This document shows, piece after piece, positions 1-7,677 of a stretch of 64,000 nucleotides of DNA. The notes under the pieces were generated by a model, which was given only the letters and a program-made list of their open reading frames with translations, was not told the DNA's origin and made no database searches. Origin of the DNA: Streptomyces piniterrae (GTDB lineage Bacteria; Actinomycetota; Actinomycetes; Streptomycetales; Streptomycetaceae); assembly GCF_005048155.1 (NCBI RefSeq), contig NZ_SUMB01000003.1, positions 558,001-622,000 on the forward strand. The letters run 5' to 3'. Position numbers and translations under genes: made by a program. Position 1 is the first letter of the stretch. Every line of letters begins with the position of its first letter.

Positions 1-483
1 CCGCAGGTCATCGTCGTCCCGATGTATCTGGTCTGGGCGCAGCAGCTGCATCTGTCCGGCTCGCTGTGGCCGCTGATCATCCCGATGGCGTTCGGCGACG
101 CGTACTCGATCTTCCTGCTGCGGCAGTTCCTGCTGACCATTCCGCAGGAGTACATCGAAGCGGCGAAGGTGGACGGCTGCGGGGAGCTGCGCACCCTGCT
201 GAAGGTCGTCGTGCCGATGGCCAGGCCGGGCCTCGCGGCGGTCGCGCTCTTCCAGTTCTTCTTCTGCTGGAACGACTACTTCGGACCGCAGATCTACGCC
301 GCGCAGAACCCCGCCTCCTGGACGCTCTCCTACGGTCTGGAGTCGTTCAAGACCGCGCACAGCGTCAACTGGAACCTGACGATGGCCGCGACGCTGCTGG
401 TCATGGCCCCGGTCGTCATCGTTTTCTTCTTCGCACAGAGGGCCTTCGTCGAAGGCGTCAAGCTCACCGGAGTGAAGGGCTGA
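1..483 (+). CDS. Sugar ABC transporter permease (MalG type), 3' part
   Basis: Carboxy-terminal 160 residues of an inner-membrane subunit of a binding-protein-dependent sugar importer; the start lies before the window. The EAA loop that docks the ATPase is visible (EYIEAAKVDGCGELRTLL, then VPMARPGL), followed by hydrophobic helices around FFFCWNDYF and LLVMAPVVIVFFF and the VKLTGVKG end usual in this family. It is separated by six bases from the GH4 glycosidase and then a sugar kinase, so it probably imports a di- or oligosaccharide that these two genes process. No ATPase gene is visible; in Streptomyces such importers often share the MsiK ATPase (family knowledge, not shown here). Confidence 0.9.
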   Translation, partial: PQVIVVPMYLVWAQQLHLSGSLWPLIIPMAFGDAYSIFLLRQFLLTIPQEYIEAAKVDGCGELRTLLKVVVPMARPGLAAVALFQFFFCWNDYFGPQIYAAQNPASWTLSYGLESFKTAHSVNWNLTMAATLLVMAPVVIVFFFAQRAFVEGVKLTGVKG

Positions 484-489
484 TCATCC

Positions 490-1887
490 ATGCCGCAGTC
501 CCCCCAAGGACGCCCGGCGTCCCCCCGGGCCCGGGTCAGACTCGCCGTGGTCGGCGGAGGCTCGACCTACACCCCCGAACTCGTCGACGGCTTCGCGCGG
601 TTGCGTGACGCCCTGCCGCTGGAGGAACTCGTCCTCATCGACCCGGCCACCGAGCGGCTGGAGCTGATCGGCCGGCTGGCCCGCCGGATCTTCGCCCGGC
701 AGGGCCACCCCGGGCGGGTCACCTGGACCGACGATCTGGACGCCGGTGTCGACGGCGCCGACGCGGTGCTGCTCCAGCTGCGGGTCGGCGGGCAGGCCGC
801 CCGCAACCAGGACGAGACCTGGCCGCTGGACTGCGGCTGCGTCGGGCAGGAGACGACCGGCGCCGGCGGCCTGGCGAAGGCGCTGCGCACCGTTCCCGTC
901 GTCCTCGGCATCGCGGAGCGGGTACGCCGCCGCAACCCCGATGCCTGGATCGTCGACTTCACCAACCCGGTGGGCATCGTCACCCGCGCGCTGCTCACCC
1001 ACGGCCACAAGGCCGTCGGACTGTGCAATGTGGCCATCGGCTTCCAGCGGAAGTTCGCCGCGCTGCTGGGGGTGGCACCGGACCAGGTCGAGCTGGACCA
1101 CATCGGCCTCAACCACCTCACCTGGGAGCGGGCCGTACGGGTCGGCGGCGAGGACGTACTGCCGAAGCTGCTCACCGAGCACGGCGAAGCCGTCGCCGAG
1201 GACCTGCGCATGCCCCGTCCGCTGCTCGACCGCCTCGGCGTCATCCCCTCCTACTACCTGCGCTACTACTACCGGCACGACGAGGTCGTACGGGAGCTGC
1301 GGAGCAAGCCGTCCCGGGCGGCGGAGGTCGCGGCCATCGAGAAGCGGCTGCTCGACCTGTACGCCGATCCGGCGCTGGACGAGAAGCCGGAGCTGCTGGG
1401 CAGGCGCGGCGGGGCGTTCTACTCGGAGGCGGCGGTGGCGCTCACCTCGTCCTTGCTGGGCGACACCGGCGACATCCAGATCGTCAACACCCTCAACCGC
1501 GGCACTCTTCCGTTCCTCCCCGACGATGCGGTGATCGAGGCCCCGGCGACGGTGGGCGCGGAGGGCGCGACACCGCTGCCCGTACGGCCGCTGGAGCCGC
1601 TCTTCGCCGGCCTGGTCGCCAACGTCACCGCCTACGAACACCTCGCCCTGGAGGCGGCGTTGGTGGGCTGCCGCGGCAGCGGGCGGCGGGAGGGCGGGAG
1701 GAACGCCGGGCGGGAGGGCGGGAGAAGCGCAGCGCGGGAGGGCGGGAGAAGCGCAGCGCGGGAGGGCGGGAGGAACGCCGTGTTCGCGGCTCTCCTCGCC
1801 CATCCCCTCATCGGCCAGAGCGACTACGCGGACCGGCTCACCGACGAGCTGATCGCACACAACCGGGAGCACCTCACGTGGGCCTGA
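490..1887 (+). CDS. GH4 family 6-phospho-beta-glucosidase-like glycosidase
   Basis: Family 4 glycoside hydrolases cleave (often phosphorylated) glycosides by an NAD- and Mn-dependent redox mechanism in the cytoplasm. Residues 20-30 form the NAD-binding motif (VVGGGSTYTP). The metal-binding Cys179 (CNVAIG) and His209 (GLNHLTW) are present. Start ATG is six bases after the permease stop. At residues 400-431, near the C-terminus, four 8-residue units of the type REGGRSAA are inserted between ALEAALVG and VFAALLAHPLIG, sequences that are contiguous or nearly so in the family. The 465-residue length exceeds the usual 420 or so by about that amount. Substrate is unknown; the neighbours suggest a sugar imported by the adjacent ABC system. 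Confidence 0.88.
   Translation: MPQSPQGRPASPRARVRLAVVGGGSTYTPELVDGFARLRDALPLEELVLIDPATERLELIGRLARRIFARQGHPGRVTWTDDLDAGVDGADAVLLQLRVGGQAARNQDETWPLDCGCVGQETTGAGGLAKALRTVPVVLGIAERVRRRNPDAWIVDFTNPVGIVTRALLTHGHKAVGLCNVAIGFQRKFAALLGVAPDQVELDHIGLNHLTWERAVRVGGEDVLPKLLTEHGEAVAEDLRMPRPLLDRLGVIPSYYLRYYYRHDEVVRELRSKPSRAAEVAAIEKRLLDLYADPALDEKPELLGRRGGAFYSEAAVALTSSLLGDTGDIQIVNTLNRGTLPFLPDDAVIEAPATVGAEGATPLPVRPLEPLFAGLVANVTAYEHLALEAALVGCRGSGRREGGRNAGREGGRSAAREGGRSAAREGGRNAVFAALLAHPLIGQSDYADRLTDELIAHNREHLTWA
1687..1782 (+). repeat. In-frame 24-bp tandem repeat, four units, inside the GH4 gene
   Basis: Units at 1687-1710, 1711-1734, 1735-1758 and 1759-1782. Each begins cgggagggcggga; units 2 and 3 are identical, units 1 and 4 end in the gaacgccg variant. 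Each unit encodes eight residues, so unit gain or loss keeps the reading frame. Confidence 0.95.
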
Positions 1888-2858
1888 CCGGCGCGGCGCT
1901 CGCCATCGACGCGGGCAACAGCAAGACGGACGTGGCTCTGGTGGGCGCGGACGGGACGGTGCTCGGCACCGCCCGCGGCGGCGGGTTCCAGCCACCGGTG
2001 GTGGGCGCCGCACGGGCGGTCGACGTGCTGGCGCCGCTGGTGGCGTCGGCGCTGGCCCAGGCCGGCGCCGAGGGCCCGGTCGACCATGTCTCGGCGTATC
2101 TGGCGAACGCCGATCTCCCCGCCGAAGAGGCCGCTCTGACGGCGGAGATCAGCGCCCGGGGATGGGCCCGGACGGTGACGGTCGGCAATGACACTTTCGC
2201 CCTGTTGCGGGCCGGGCTGCCGGACGACGGGGAGCGGATGGGGGTCGCCGTGGTGTGCGGCGCGGGCATCAACTGCGCCGGCCTCGGACTCCACGGGGCC
2301 ACCGCCCGTTTCCCCGCCGTCGGACGGATCTCCGGTGACTGGGGCGGCGGTTCCCATCTCGCCGACGAGGCCCTGTGGTGCGCGGCCCGCGCCGAGGACG
2401 GCCGCGGCGCCGAGACCGAACTGGCCCGCGCCCTGCCCGCTCACTTCGGTCTGTCCACCATGCTGGAGCTCATCGAGGCGCTCCATCTGCGCGGCATCCC
2501 CGAGCGTCGCCGTCACGAACTGACCCCTGTCCTCTTCGACGTCGCGGCCGCCGGCGACCCCGTCGCCCGTACGGTCGTGGCCCGCCAGGCGGAGGAGATC
2601 GTCCTGCTGGCCTCGGTCGCCCTGGAGCGCCTGGACCTGCTGTCCGAGCACACCCCGGTCATCCTCGGCGGTGGCGTCCTCGCCGCCCGCCACCCCCTCC
2701 TCCATGACGACGTCATCCAACTCCTGGCGGAACGCGCCCCCAAAGCGGCCCCCCACGTGGTCACCGCCCCGCCGGTCCTTGGCGCCGCCCTGTACGCACT
2801 GGACCGGGCGGGGGCGGGGGCGGGGGCTTATGGGCGGGTGCGGGGGGCTTGGGGGTAG
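1878..2858 (+). CDS. BadF/BcrA-type ATPase, N-acetylglucosamine kinase-like
   Basis: 326-residue ASKHA-fold sugar kinase. The phosphate-1 motif is at residues 11-18 (DAGNSKTD), the adenosine/phosphate-2 region at VAVVCGAGINCAG, and a further glycine-rich loop at VILGGGVLAA. The GTG start overlaps the last four codons of the GH4 gene, which shows translational coupling; longer upstream frames lie antiparallel to GH4 codon usage and were discarded. Likely phosphorylates the monosaccharide released from the imported sugar (GlcNAc or a related hexose); exact substrate is inferred only. The last 15 residues are Gly/Ala-rich and run into low-complexity DNA. Confidence 0.85.
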   Translation: MGLTGAALAIDAGNSKTDVALVGADGTVLGTARGGGFQPPVVGAARAVDVLAPLVASALAQAGAEGPVDHVSAYLANADLPAEEAALTAEISARGWARTVTVGNDTFALLRAGLPDDGERMGVAVVCGAGINCAGLGLHGATARFPAVGRISGDWGGGSHLADEALWCAARAEDGRGAETELARALPAHFGLSTMLELIEALHLRGIPERRRHELTPVLFDVAAAGDPVARTVVARQAEEIVLLASVALERLDLLSEHTPVILGGGVLAARHPLLHDDVIQLLAERAPKAAPHVVTAPPVLGAALYALDRAGAGAGAYGRVRGAWG

Positions 2859-2865
2859 CGCGGGG

Positions 2866-2960
2866 GGGTGGGCCCCCTCCCCCTCCCCCTCCCCCTCCCC
2901 AGCCCTCCCCCACGTGGTCACCTCCCCCACGCCCCCACGCCCCCACGCCCCCACGCCCTC
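2866..2960. repeat. C-rich tandem tract between convergent genes
   Basis: The plus strand carries (CCCCCT)n near 2874-2900 and then several cgcccccac units up to about 2955. It separates the 3' ends of two convergent genes. The minus strand is G-rich enough for a G-quadruplex, so it may act as a bidirectional transcription block; that is inference. Confidence 0.8.
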
Positions 2961-2965
2961 GCCCC

Positions 2966-3262
2966 TCACCCCACCCGTACGGCCTGCCCCCGTCGTGTCT
3001 CCGTGCGGGTGCCGGGGGCCAGCACGATGTCGGCACTGCGGTCGCTTTCCGTGATGATGGTGATGGGGTGATCGGTGTCGTTGACGATGAGGGTCGCGGC
3101 GCCGTCCGGTGGGCGGTCGAGGGGGTAACTCCCGACCGGGTCGACGTATGTGGTGCTGCCAATGGTGAGGAAACCGCTGGCCGGCGCGGCGTATTCGGGG
3201 ACGGCGCCGCCGAACGTCGTCGCGGCGGCCAGCGGTCTGAGCAGTTGAGTTATGCGTCGCAC
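2966..3262 (-). CDS. Small conserved-type hypothetical protein (98 aa)
   Basis: 98 residues with no motif I recognise: VRRITQLLRPLAAATTFG at the N-terminus, then a Thr/Asp-rich predicted beta segment (SGFLTIGSTTYVDPVGSY, ATLIVNDTDHPITIIT). The start is GTG 3262, chosen because AGGAGG lies six bases upstream at 3269-3274; this decides against the 1028-codon open frame that continues upstream through the antisense of glnX and glnH. Divergently arranged with the glnX-like gene. A cytosolic beta-fold protein is the best guess; function unknown. Confidence 0.65.
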   Translation of the reverse strand: MRRITQLLRPLAAATTFGGAVPEYAAPASGFLTIGSTTYVDPVGSYPLDRPPDGAATLIVNDTDHPITIITESDRSADIVLAPGTRTETRRGQAVRVG

Positions 3263-3643
3263 GGTGATCCTCCTGAGTTCCCCCTTCGACCTTCGTAACT
3301 CAGAGTAGTCAATGAGGGGTGGGGTGGGTAGCGGCGCGCGGAAGTGGAATGGGGGGCGCGGGGGGGGCGGCGTTCGCGCTGTGCGGTGCGAGGCCCGTCG
3401 CGGGAGGGGCATCGCGGGAGGCCGGGGGCGTGGCCGGTCGCGGCGGAACCGTACGCCCCGGGCGGGCGTGTCCTTGAGAGGGGGACGCGCCGCGGATCGC
3501 GATCCGAACAAGATCGGGTCAAGAGCCGTGTGGTTGTCAGTGGGTACGGACATACTGCTGCCCGTGCACCTGTTCTCGTGAGCGCTCTCGGTGAGCGTGC
3601 CGCGCGAGCCGGGCCCGCCGTCAGCGACCGAGGGGGAGGTTCC
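3263..3643. promoter_or_regulatory. Divergent promoter region with 14-bp palindrome
   Basis: About 380 bp without a gene between the 98-aa gene (minus) and the glnX-like gene (plus). A perfect 14-bp palindrome, cggatcgcgatccg, lies at 3493-3506, about 138 bp before the glnX start, and could be an operator. No convincing -10/-35 pair was assigned. Confidence 0.4.
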
Positions 3644-5026
3644 GTGTCGTCCGTGCCGACCAGCAGTGTGTCGGCGTCCGCGCCGGGGCGCCGTACCGCA
3701 TGGGCCGACGGGCTGGACGAGCTGCGCGCCGCGGCGACGACCGAGCCCGGCAGGCTCCGGGTGATCGGTGCCGTACTCGCCCTGCTGGTACTGGTCTTCG
3801 GCGCGGCCACGGCCTGGCAGGTGGCGGACCGCGCGGCGGCCGCGGACGATGTCGTGGAGCGCAGCCAGCCGCTCAGCGCGGACGCGGCGAGCATCTACCG
3901 TTCGCTGGCCGACGCCGACACAACGGCCGCCGGGGGCTTTCTGTCCGGCGGCGAGGAGAGCCGGGCGACCCGGCAGCGGTACGCCGCCGATATCGCGACG
4001 GCGTCCCAGCTGCTGGTCAAGGCGTCGGCGAACACCCGGGGTTCGGATGCCGCCGGCCGGCAGATGGCGAAGCTCAACAGCCTGCTGCCGCGGTATACGG
4101 GCCTGGTGGAGACGGCGCGTACGAACAACCGGCAGGGGCTGCCGTTGGGCGGCGCGTATCTGCGGTACGCCAACGACCAGATGCGCAAGGAACTCCTCCC
4201 GGCGGCACGGGCGTTGTACGACGCGGAGACGGAGCGGCTGGCGGCGGACTACGACTCCGCGAAGGCGTGGCCGTGGTGGGCGCTGGCGGCCGGGGTGCTG
4301 GCCATCGGTGTGCTGGGGTGGGCGCAGCGGCGTCATTTCCGGCGTACCAACCGGGTGTTCAATCAGGGGCTGTTGGCCGCCACGGCCGCGTCCGTCGCGG
4401 TTCTGCTGTGGCTGGTCGTGGGGCATGCGGTGGCGCGTGCGGGGCTGAGCGACTCGTACGATCAGGGTGCCCGGTCGCTGCGGGTGCTCAACGAGGCGCG
4501 GATCGACGCGCTTCAGGCGCGCGGTGACGAGAATCTGACGTTGGTGGCGCGCGGCGCGGTGCTGACCTCGGATCAGCAGGACTTCTATGAGGTCGGCTTC
4601 CGATCGGGTATGCGGGATCTGGCGGCCGGGGACGGGCGCGGCCGGGCGGCGGAGGGCGGCAGGCTGGGCGAGGCCCTGGCGCTGGCGGATGACGAGGCGG
4701 GCCGGGAGGCGGTGCGGGACGCGCTGGCGCAGGTACGGCAGTGGCAGGAGCGGCATGCCGAGGCGCGGGCGGCGGACGACAGGGGCGATTACGACCAGGC
4801 GCTGGCCAAGGTGATCGGCTCGGACCGGCCCACCCGTGAGTCCTTCGACCGGGTGGATGCCGCGTTGCAGAGGGCGCTGGTGCATGAGCAGGAGGAGTTC
4901 CGGTCGGCGGCGGACGGCGGGCGCGGGGCGCTCGGCGGGCTGGCGGTGGGTGCCGCGGTGCTGGCCGTCGTGGCGGCGGCGGGCGCGGTGCTGGGCATCG
5001 GGCGCAGGCTGTCGGAGTACCGGTGA
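3644..5026 (+). CDS. glnX: GlnX-like membrane sensor
   Basis: 460-residue membrane protein. Four hydrophobic segments at about 39-60, 208-226, 243-265 and 428-453 enclose two extracytoplasmic helical domains (residues 61-207 and 266-427), the layout of the mycobacterial GlnX sensor. Gene order with the next gene and pknG matches glnX-glnH-pknG of Mycobacterium, where GlnX receives the amino-acid-bound GlnH signal and controls PknG (established for mycobacteria; inferred here). GTG 3644 is chosen because gggggagg lies just upstream; a longer open frame begins at 3344 but has no ribosome site. Confidence 0.75.
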   Translation: MSSVPTSSVSASAPGRRTAWADGLDELRAAATTEPGRLRVIGAVLALLVLVFGAATAWQVADRAAAADDVVERSQPLSADAASIYRSLADADTTAAGGFLSGGEESRATRQRYAADIATASQLLVKASANTRGSDAAGRQMAKLNSLLPRYTGLVETARTNNRQGLPLGGAYLRYANDQMRKELLPAARALYDAETERLAADYDSAKAWPWWALAAGVLAIGVLGWAQRRHFRRTNRVFNQGLLAATAASVAVLLWLVVGHAVARAGLSDSYDQGARSLRVLNEARIDALQARGDENLTLVARGAVLTSDQQDFYEVGFRSGMRDLAAGDGRGRAAEGGRLGEALALADDEAGREAVRDALAQVRQWQERHAEARAADDRGDYDQALAKVIGSDRPTRESFDRVDAALQRALVHEQEEFRSAADGGRGALGGLAVGAAVLAVVAAAGAVLGIGRRLSEYR

Positions 5027-5047
5027 GGGGGGCCTGGTGAGGGGGAC

Positions 5048-6043
5048 ATGAGGATGCGCGCACGAGCCTTGGTGAATCTGCGCGCCGCTCTGGCGCCGGT
5101 CGCGGCGGGCGTGTGTGTGATGGCGGCGGCCGCGGCCGTACTGGTGCCCACGCTGGGCGGGGACGGCGCGCCGGGGCCGGCGGCGCCTCGTGCGTACGGT
5201 CCGGGAGCGGCGCATGCGGCGCCCGCCGCGGCGAAGTGCACACCGCGGAACGCCGCGGAGAGCCTGCGGCCGTCCTCGGACGACGGTGCGGCCGTGAAGC
5301 GGATCAAGGAGAAGGGCCAACTGGTCGTCGGCGTCGATCAGAACACCTACCGGTGGGGCTATCGCAACCCCAACACCGGCAAGTTGGAGGGCTTCGACAT
5401 CGATCTGGCGCGGGCGATCGCCGAGGACATCCTGGGGCCGGACGCCAAGGTCGTCTTCCAGGCGGTGCCGACGAACCAGCGGGTGCCCGCGCTCCAGAAG
5501 CGGACCGTGGACATGGTGGTCCGGACGATGACGATCAACTGCGCCCGCAAGGAACAGGTGGCGTTCTCGACCGCGTATTTCCAGGCCGGGCAGCAGGTGC
5601 TGGCGCCGAAGAAGTCGAAGATCGAGGCGTTCGACGATTCGCTGCGCGGCAAGCGGGTGTGCACGGCGGCGGGTTCGACGGGCGAGTCGGAGCTGGCGGC
5701 GCGGTCGCACGGTGCGAAGGTGCTGACGGTGCCCAACCAACTCGACTGCCTGGTGCGGTTGCAGCTGGGTGAGGCGGACGCGGTGGTGACCGACAACGCG
5801 CTGGGTGCGGCGCAGGCGGCGCAGGATCCGGCGGTCGAGCTGAAGGGCGAGCCGTTCACCGACGAGCCGTACGGCGTGGCGATGAACAAGGACGACACGG
5901 ATCTGGTGCGCCGGGTCAACAAGGTTCTGGACGACTACCGGGGCGGCGGGGCCGACAGTGCCTGGATGCGGGCGTACCGCACCTGGCTGAAGGCCGATCT
6001 GCCCGGCATATCGGGGCCGCCGTCGCCGGAGTACGGCGACTGA
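5048..6043 (+). CDS. glnH: GlnH-like amino-acid-binding protein
   Basis: 331-residue periplasmic-type binding protein (SBP family 3). An Arg-rich start and hydrophobic segment (ALAPVAAGVCVMAAAAAVL, about 14-33) export it; the mature domain starts near residue 80 (IKEKGQLVVGVDQNTYRWG) and contains the family segments EGFDIDLARAIAEDILG and DAVVTDNALG. A Cys sits in AAPAAAKC, but this is not a good lipobox, unlike mycobacterial GlnH, so it may be held by the N-terminal helix. Twenty-one bases follow the glnX stop. Predicted to bind Asp/Glu/Gln and signal through GlnX to PknG. Confidence 0.82.
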   Translation: MRMRARALVNLRAALAPVAAGVCVMAAAAAVLVPTLGGDGAPGPAAPRAYGPGAAHAAPAAAKCTPRNAAESLRPSSDDGAAVKRIKEKGQLVVGVDQNTYRWGYRNPNTGKLEGFDIDLARAIAEDILGPDAKVVFQAVPTNQRVPALQKRTVDMVVRTMTINCARKEQVAFSTAYFQAGQQVLAPKKSKIEAFDDSLRGKRVCTAAGSTGESELAARSHGAKVLTVPNQLDCLVRLQLGEADAVVTDNALGAAQAAQDPAVELKGEPFTDEPYGVAMNKDDTDLVRRVNKVLDDYRGGGADSAWMRAYRTWLKADLPGISGPPSPEYGD

Positions 6044-6351
6044 GGCGGCCATGTCGAGTGACTGGGGTGGCTTATAGCAGGTGACGGCGGCTTCTGGCAG
6101 CCAAGGACGGCTTCTTGCGGCTAACGGCGACCGAGAGTGACCGATCGCCCCATGAAGTGGCCGATGCCGTCACTATGGGAAGGGATGGGGGCGGGACGGA
6201 CACGCGGGGAAAGTGTCACCGTCGTCGACACCACGGCAGTGGTGACGGCCGGATGCCGTCACTATGAGGGGAATTGAGGGAGCGGAACACCGCAGCAGCG
6301 ATCGAGGCGCACCAACCGCCGTGCACCGTACGCGTATTGGAGAGGTGATCG
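6044..6351. promoter_or_regulatory. Intergenic region with direct repeats, promoter of the pknG operon
   Basis: About 300 bp. The sequence gatgccgtcactatg occurs twice, at 6163-6177 and 6252-6266, each followed by a purine-rich ggga/aggg stretch, 89 bp apart. Upstream, 6070-6130 holds imperfect repeats built on gacggc..ttct..g.. . The duplicated box probably contains promoter or operator elements for the next five genes; inference only. Confidence 0.4.
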
Positions 6352-7677
6352 ATGGGGGTCCCCGGACCCTTCCCCGGTTCTGCGGGGAGGCCCATTGCCC
6401 CGGTGCTGAGCCGGGAGGAGGTGGACCGTGCCCTGGCGCGGCTCGGCGCCGAGTACGAGGCGATAGAGACCTCCCTGCTCGCGTTGCAGGATCACGCGGG
6501 CCGCAGACTCCTGGAGGGCGCCGACCTGTCGGGCACCACCAAGGAGCGCTGGGCCGCCACCGAGCGTTCCATCACCGTCCTCTGGTCGCTTTTCGACGCC
6601 TATACGGCCGCGCTGACAGCGGTGCGTGAGCTGCGCGAGCGGCGGCGCTGGCCGTCTCCCGACGACCTCGCCGAGCTGACGGACATGCTGCACGGCAGCG
6701 GGGTGACGGTCCCGGGCGCGGCTTCGGCGGGCGGTGGCCCGGAGAGCGGTCCGGCCCGGCTGAGCGAGCGGTTCAGTCTGGAGGGGCTCGTCGAGCGGAT
6801 GAACGGGCTCTATGCCCGGTCGCTCGATGTCATCGTGGCCGCCGATGCGGTCTGGTCGGCGCTGCCGGCCCGGATAGACCTGTTGTCGGCCGAGTTGCAG
6901 CGGACGCGTTCGCTGGCGCATTCGGTGGGGGTGCGCCCCGGGGAGCATCCGGCGGGCGACGACCTGGAGCGGATCACGGACGAGCTGGCGCGGCTGCGCG
7001 GCCAGGTGATCTCGGATCCGCTGGCGTTCTGGGTGTCGTCGTCGACGGGGAGTTCCGCGCCCGGTGGCGGGCGTCCGGACACCGCGCGCTATGACCGTGC
7101 GGCCCGCGGGCTGGAGGACATCAGGCGCGAGGTCGAGGCGGTGCTGGATGTCCGGCAGGACGCGGAGCGTCGGCTGATGCAGCTGCGCGACGTGCTCTCC
7201 CGGGCGGACCGCACGCTGACCGAGGCGCGGCAGGCGCGCGGCGAGGTCCTGGCGAAGATCGCCGCTTCCGAGGTGCCGGCGGTCAGCGGTCCGTCGACGG
7301 CGCTGCACGAGCAGTTGGCGGCGGCCGCGGACTACCGCAGGCATGCGCAGTGGCATCGTCTTTCGCCGCTGCTGGACAGCTTGGAGCAGCGGGCGGAGGA
7401 CGAGCTGCATCGCGCCCGGGAGTCGCTCACCGCGGTGACGGCTCCGCTGGCGGTGCGCGCCGAGCTGCGCGGCCGGCTGGACGCGTACAAGGCGAAGGTG
7501 GCCCGGCATGGCCTGGCCGAGGATCCGGTGCTGATGGAGCGGTACGACGCGGCCCGTCGGATGCTGTGGAGCGCGCCGTGTGATCTGCGGGCGGCCGAGC
7601 AGGCGGTGTGGCGCTATCAGCAGGCGGCTGCGGAAGCGTTTGTTCCGCAGGAGGCGGAGCACAGGGGGGAATCGTGA
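6352..7677 (+). CDS. Coiled-coil protein of the pknG operon
   Basis: 441 residues, strongly helical, with heptad-like Leu/Ala spacing through residues 20-110, 140-230 and 240-420; no signal peptide or membrane segment and no catalytic motif I recognise. The ATG follows ggagaggtga. The stop overlaps the GTG of pknG (GTGA at 7674-7677), so the two are translated together. A cytosolic adaptor or scaffold for the kinase is a reasonable inference from this coupling; function unknown. Confidence 0.75.
   Translation: MGVPGPFPGSAGRPIAPVLSREEVDRALARLGAEYEAIETSLLALQDHAGRRLLEGADLSGTTKERWAATERSITVLWSLFDAYTAALTAVRELRERRRWPSPDDLAELTDMLHGSGVTVPGAASAGGGPESGPARLSERFSLEGLVERMNGLYARSLDVIVAADAVWSALPARIDLLSAELQRTRSLAHSVGVRPGEHPAGDDLERITDELARLRGQVISDPLAFWVSSSTGSSAPGGGRPDTARYDRAARGLEDIRREVEAVLDVRQDAERRLMQLRDVLSRADRTLTEARQARGEVLAKIAASEVPAVSGPSTALHEQLAAAADYRRHAQWHRLSPLLDSLEQRAEDELHRARESLTAVTAPLAVRAELRGRLDAYKAKVARHGLAEDPVLMERYDAARRMLWSAPCDLRAAEQAVWRYQQAAAEAFVPQEAEHRGES

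Noticed and set aside
3263..6052. Continuous minus-strand open frame of about 930 codons upstream of the 98-aa gene
   Set aside because: It is antisense to glnX and glnH, Arg/Pro/Gly-rich, and the 98-aa gene has its own AGGAGG-GTG start.
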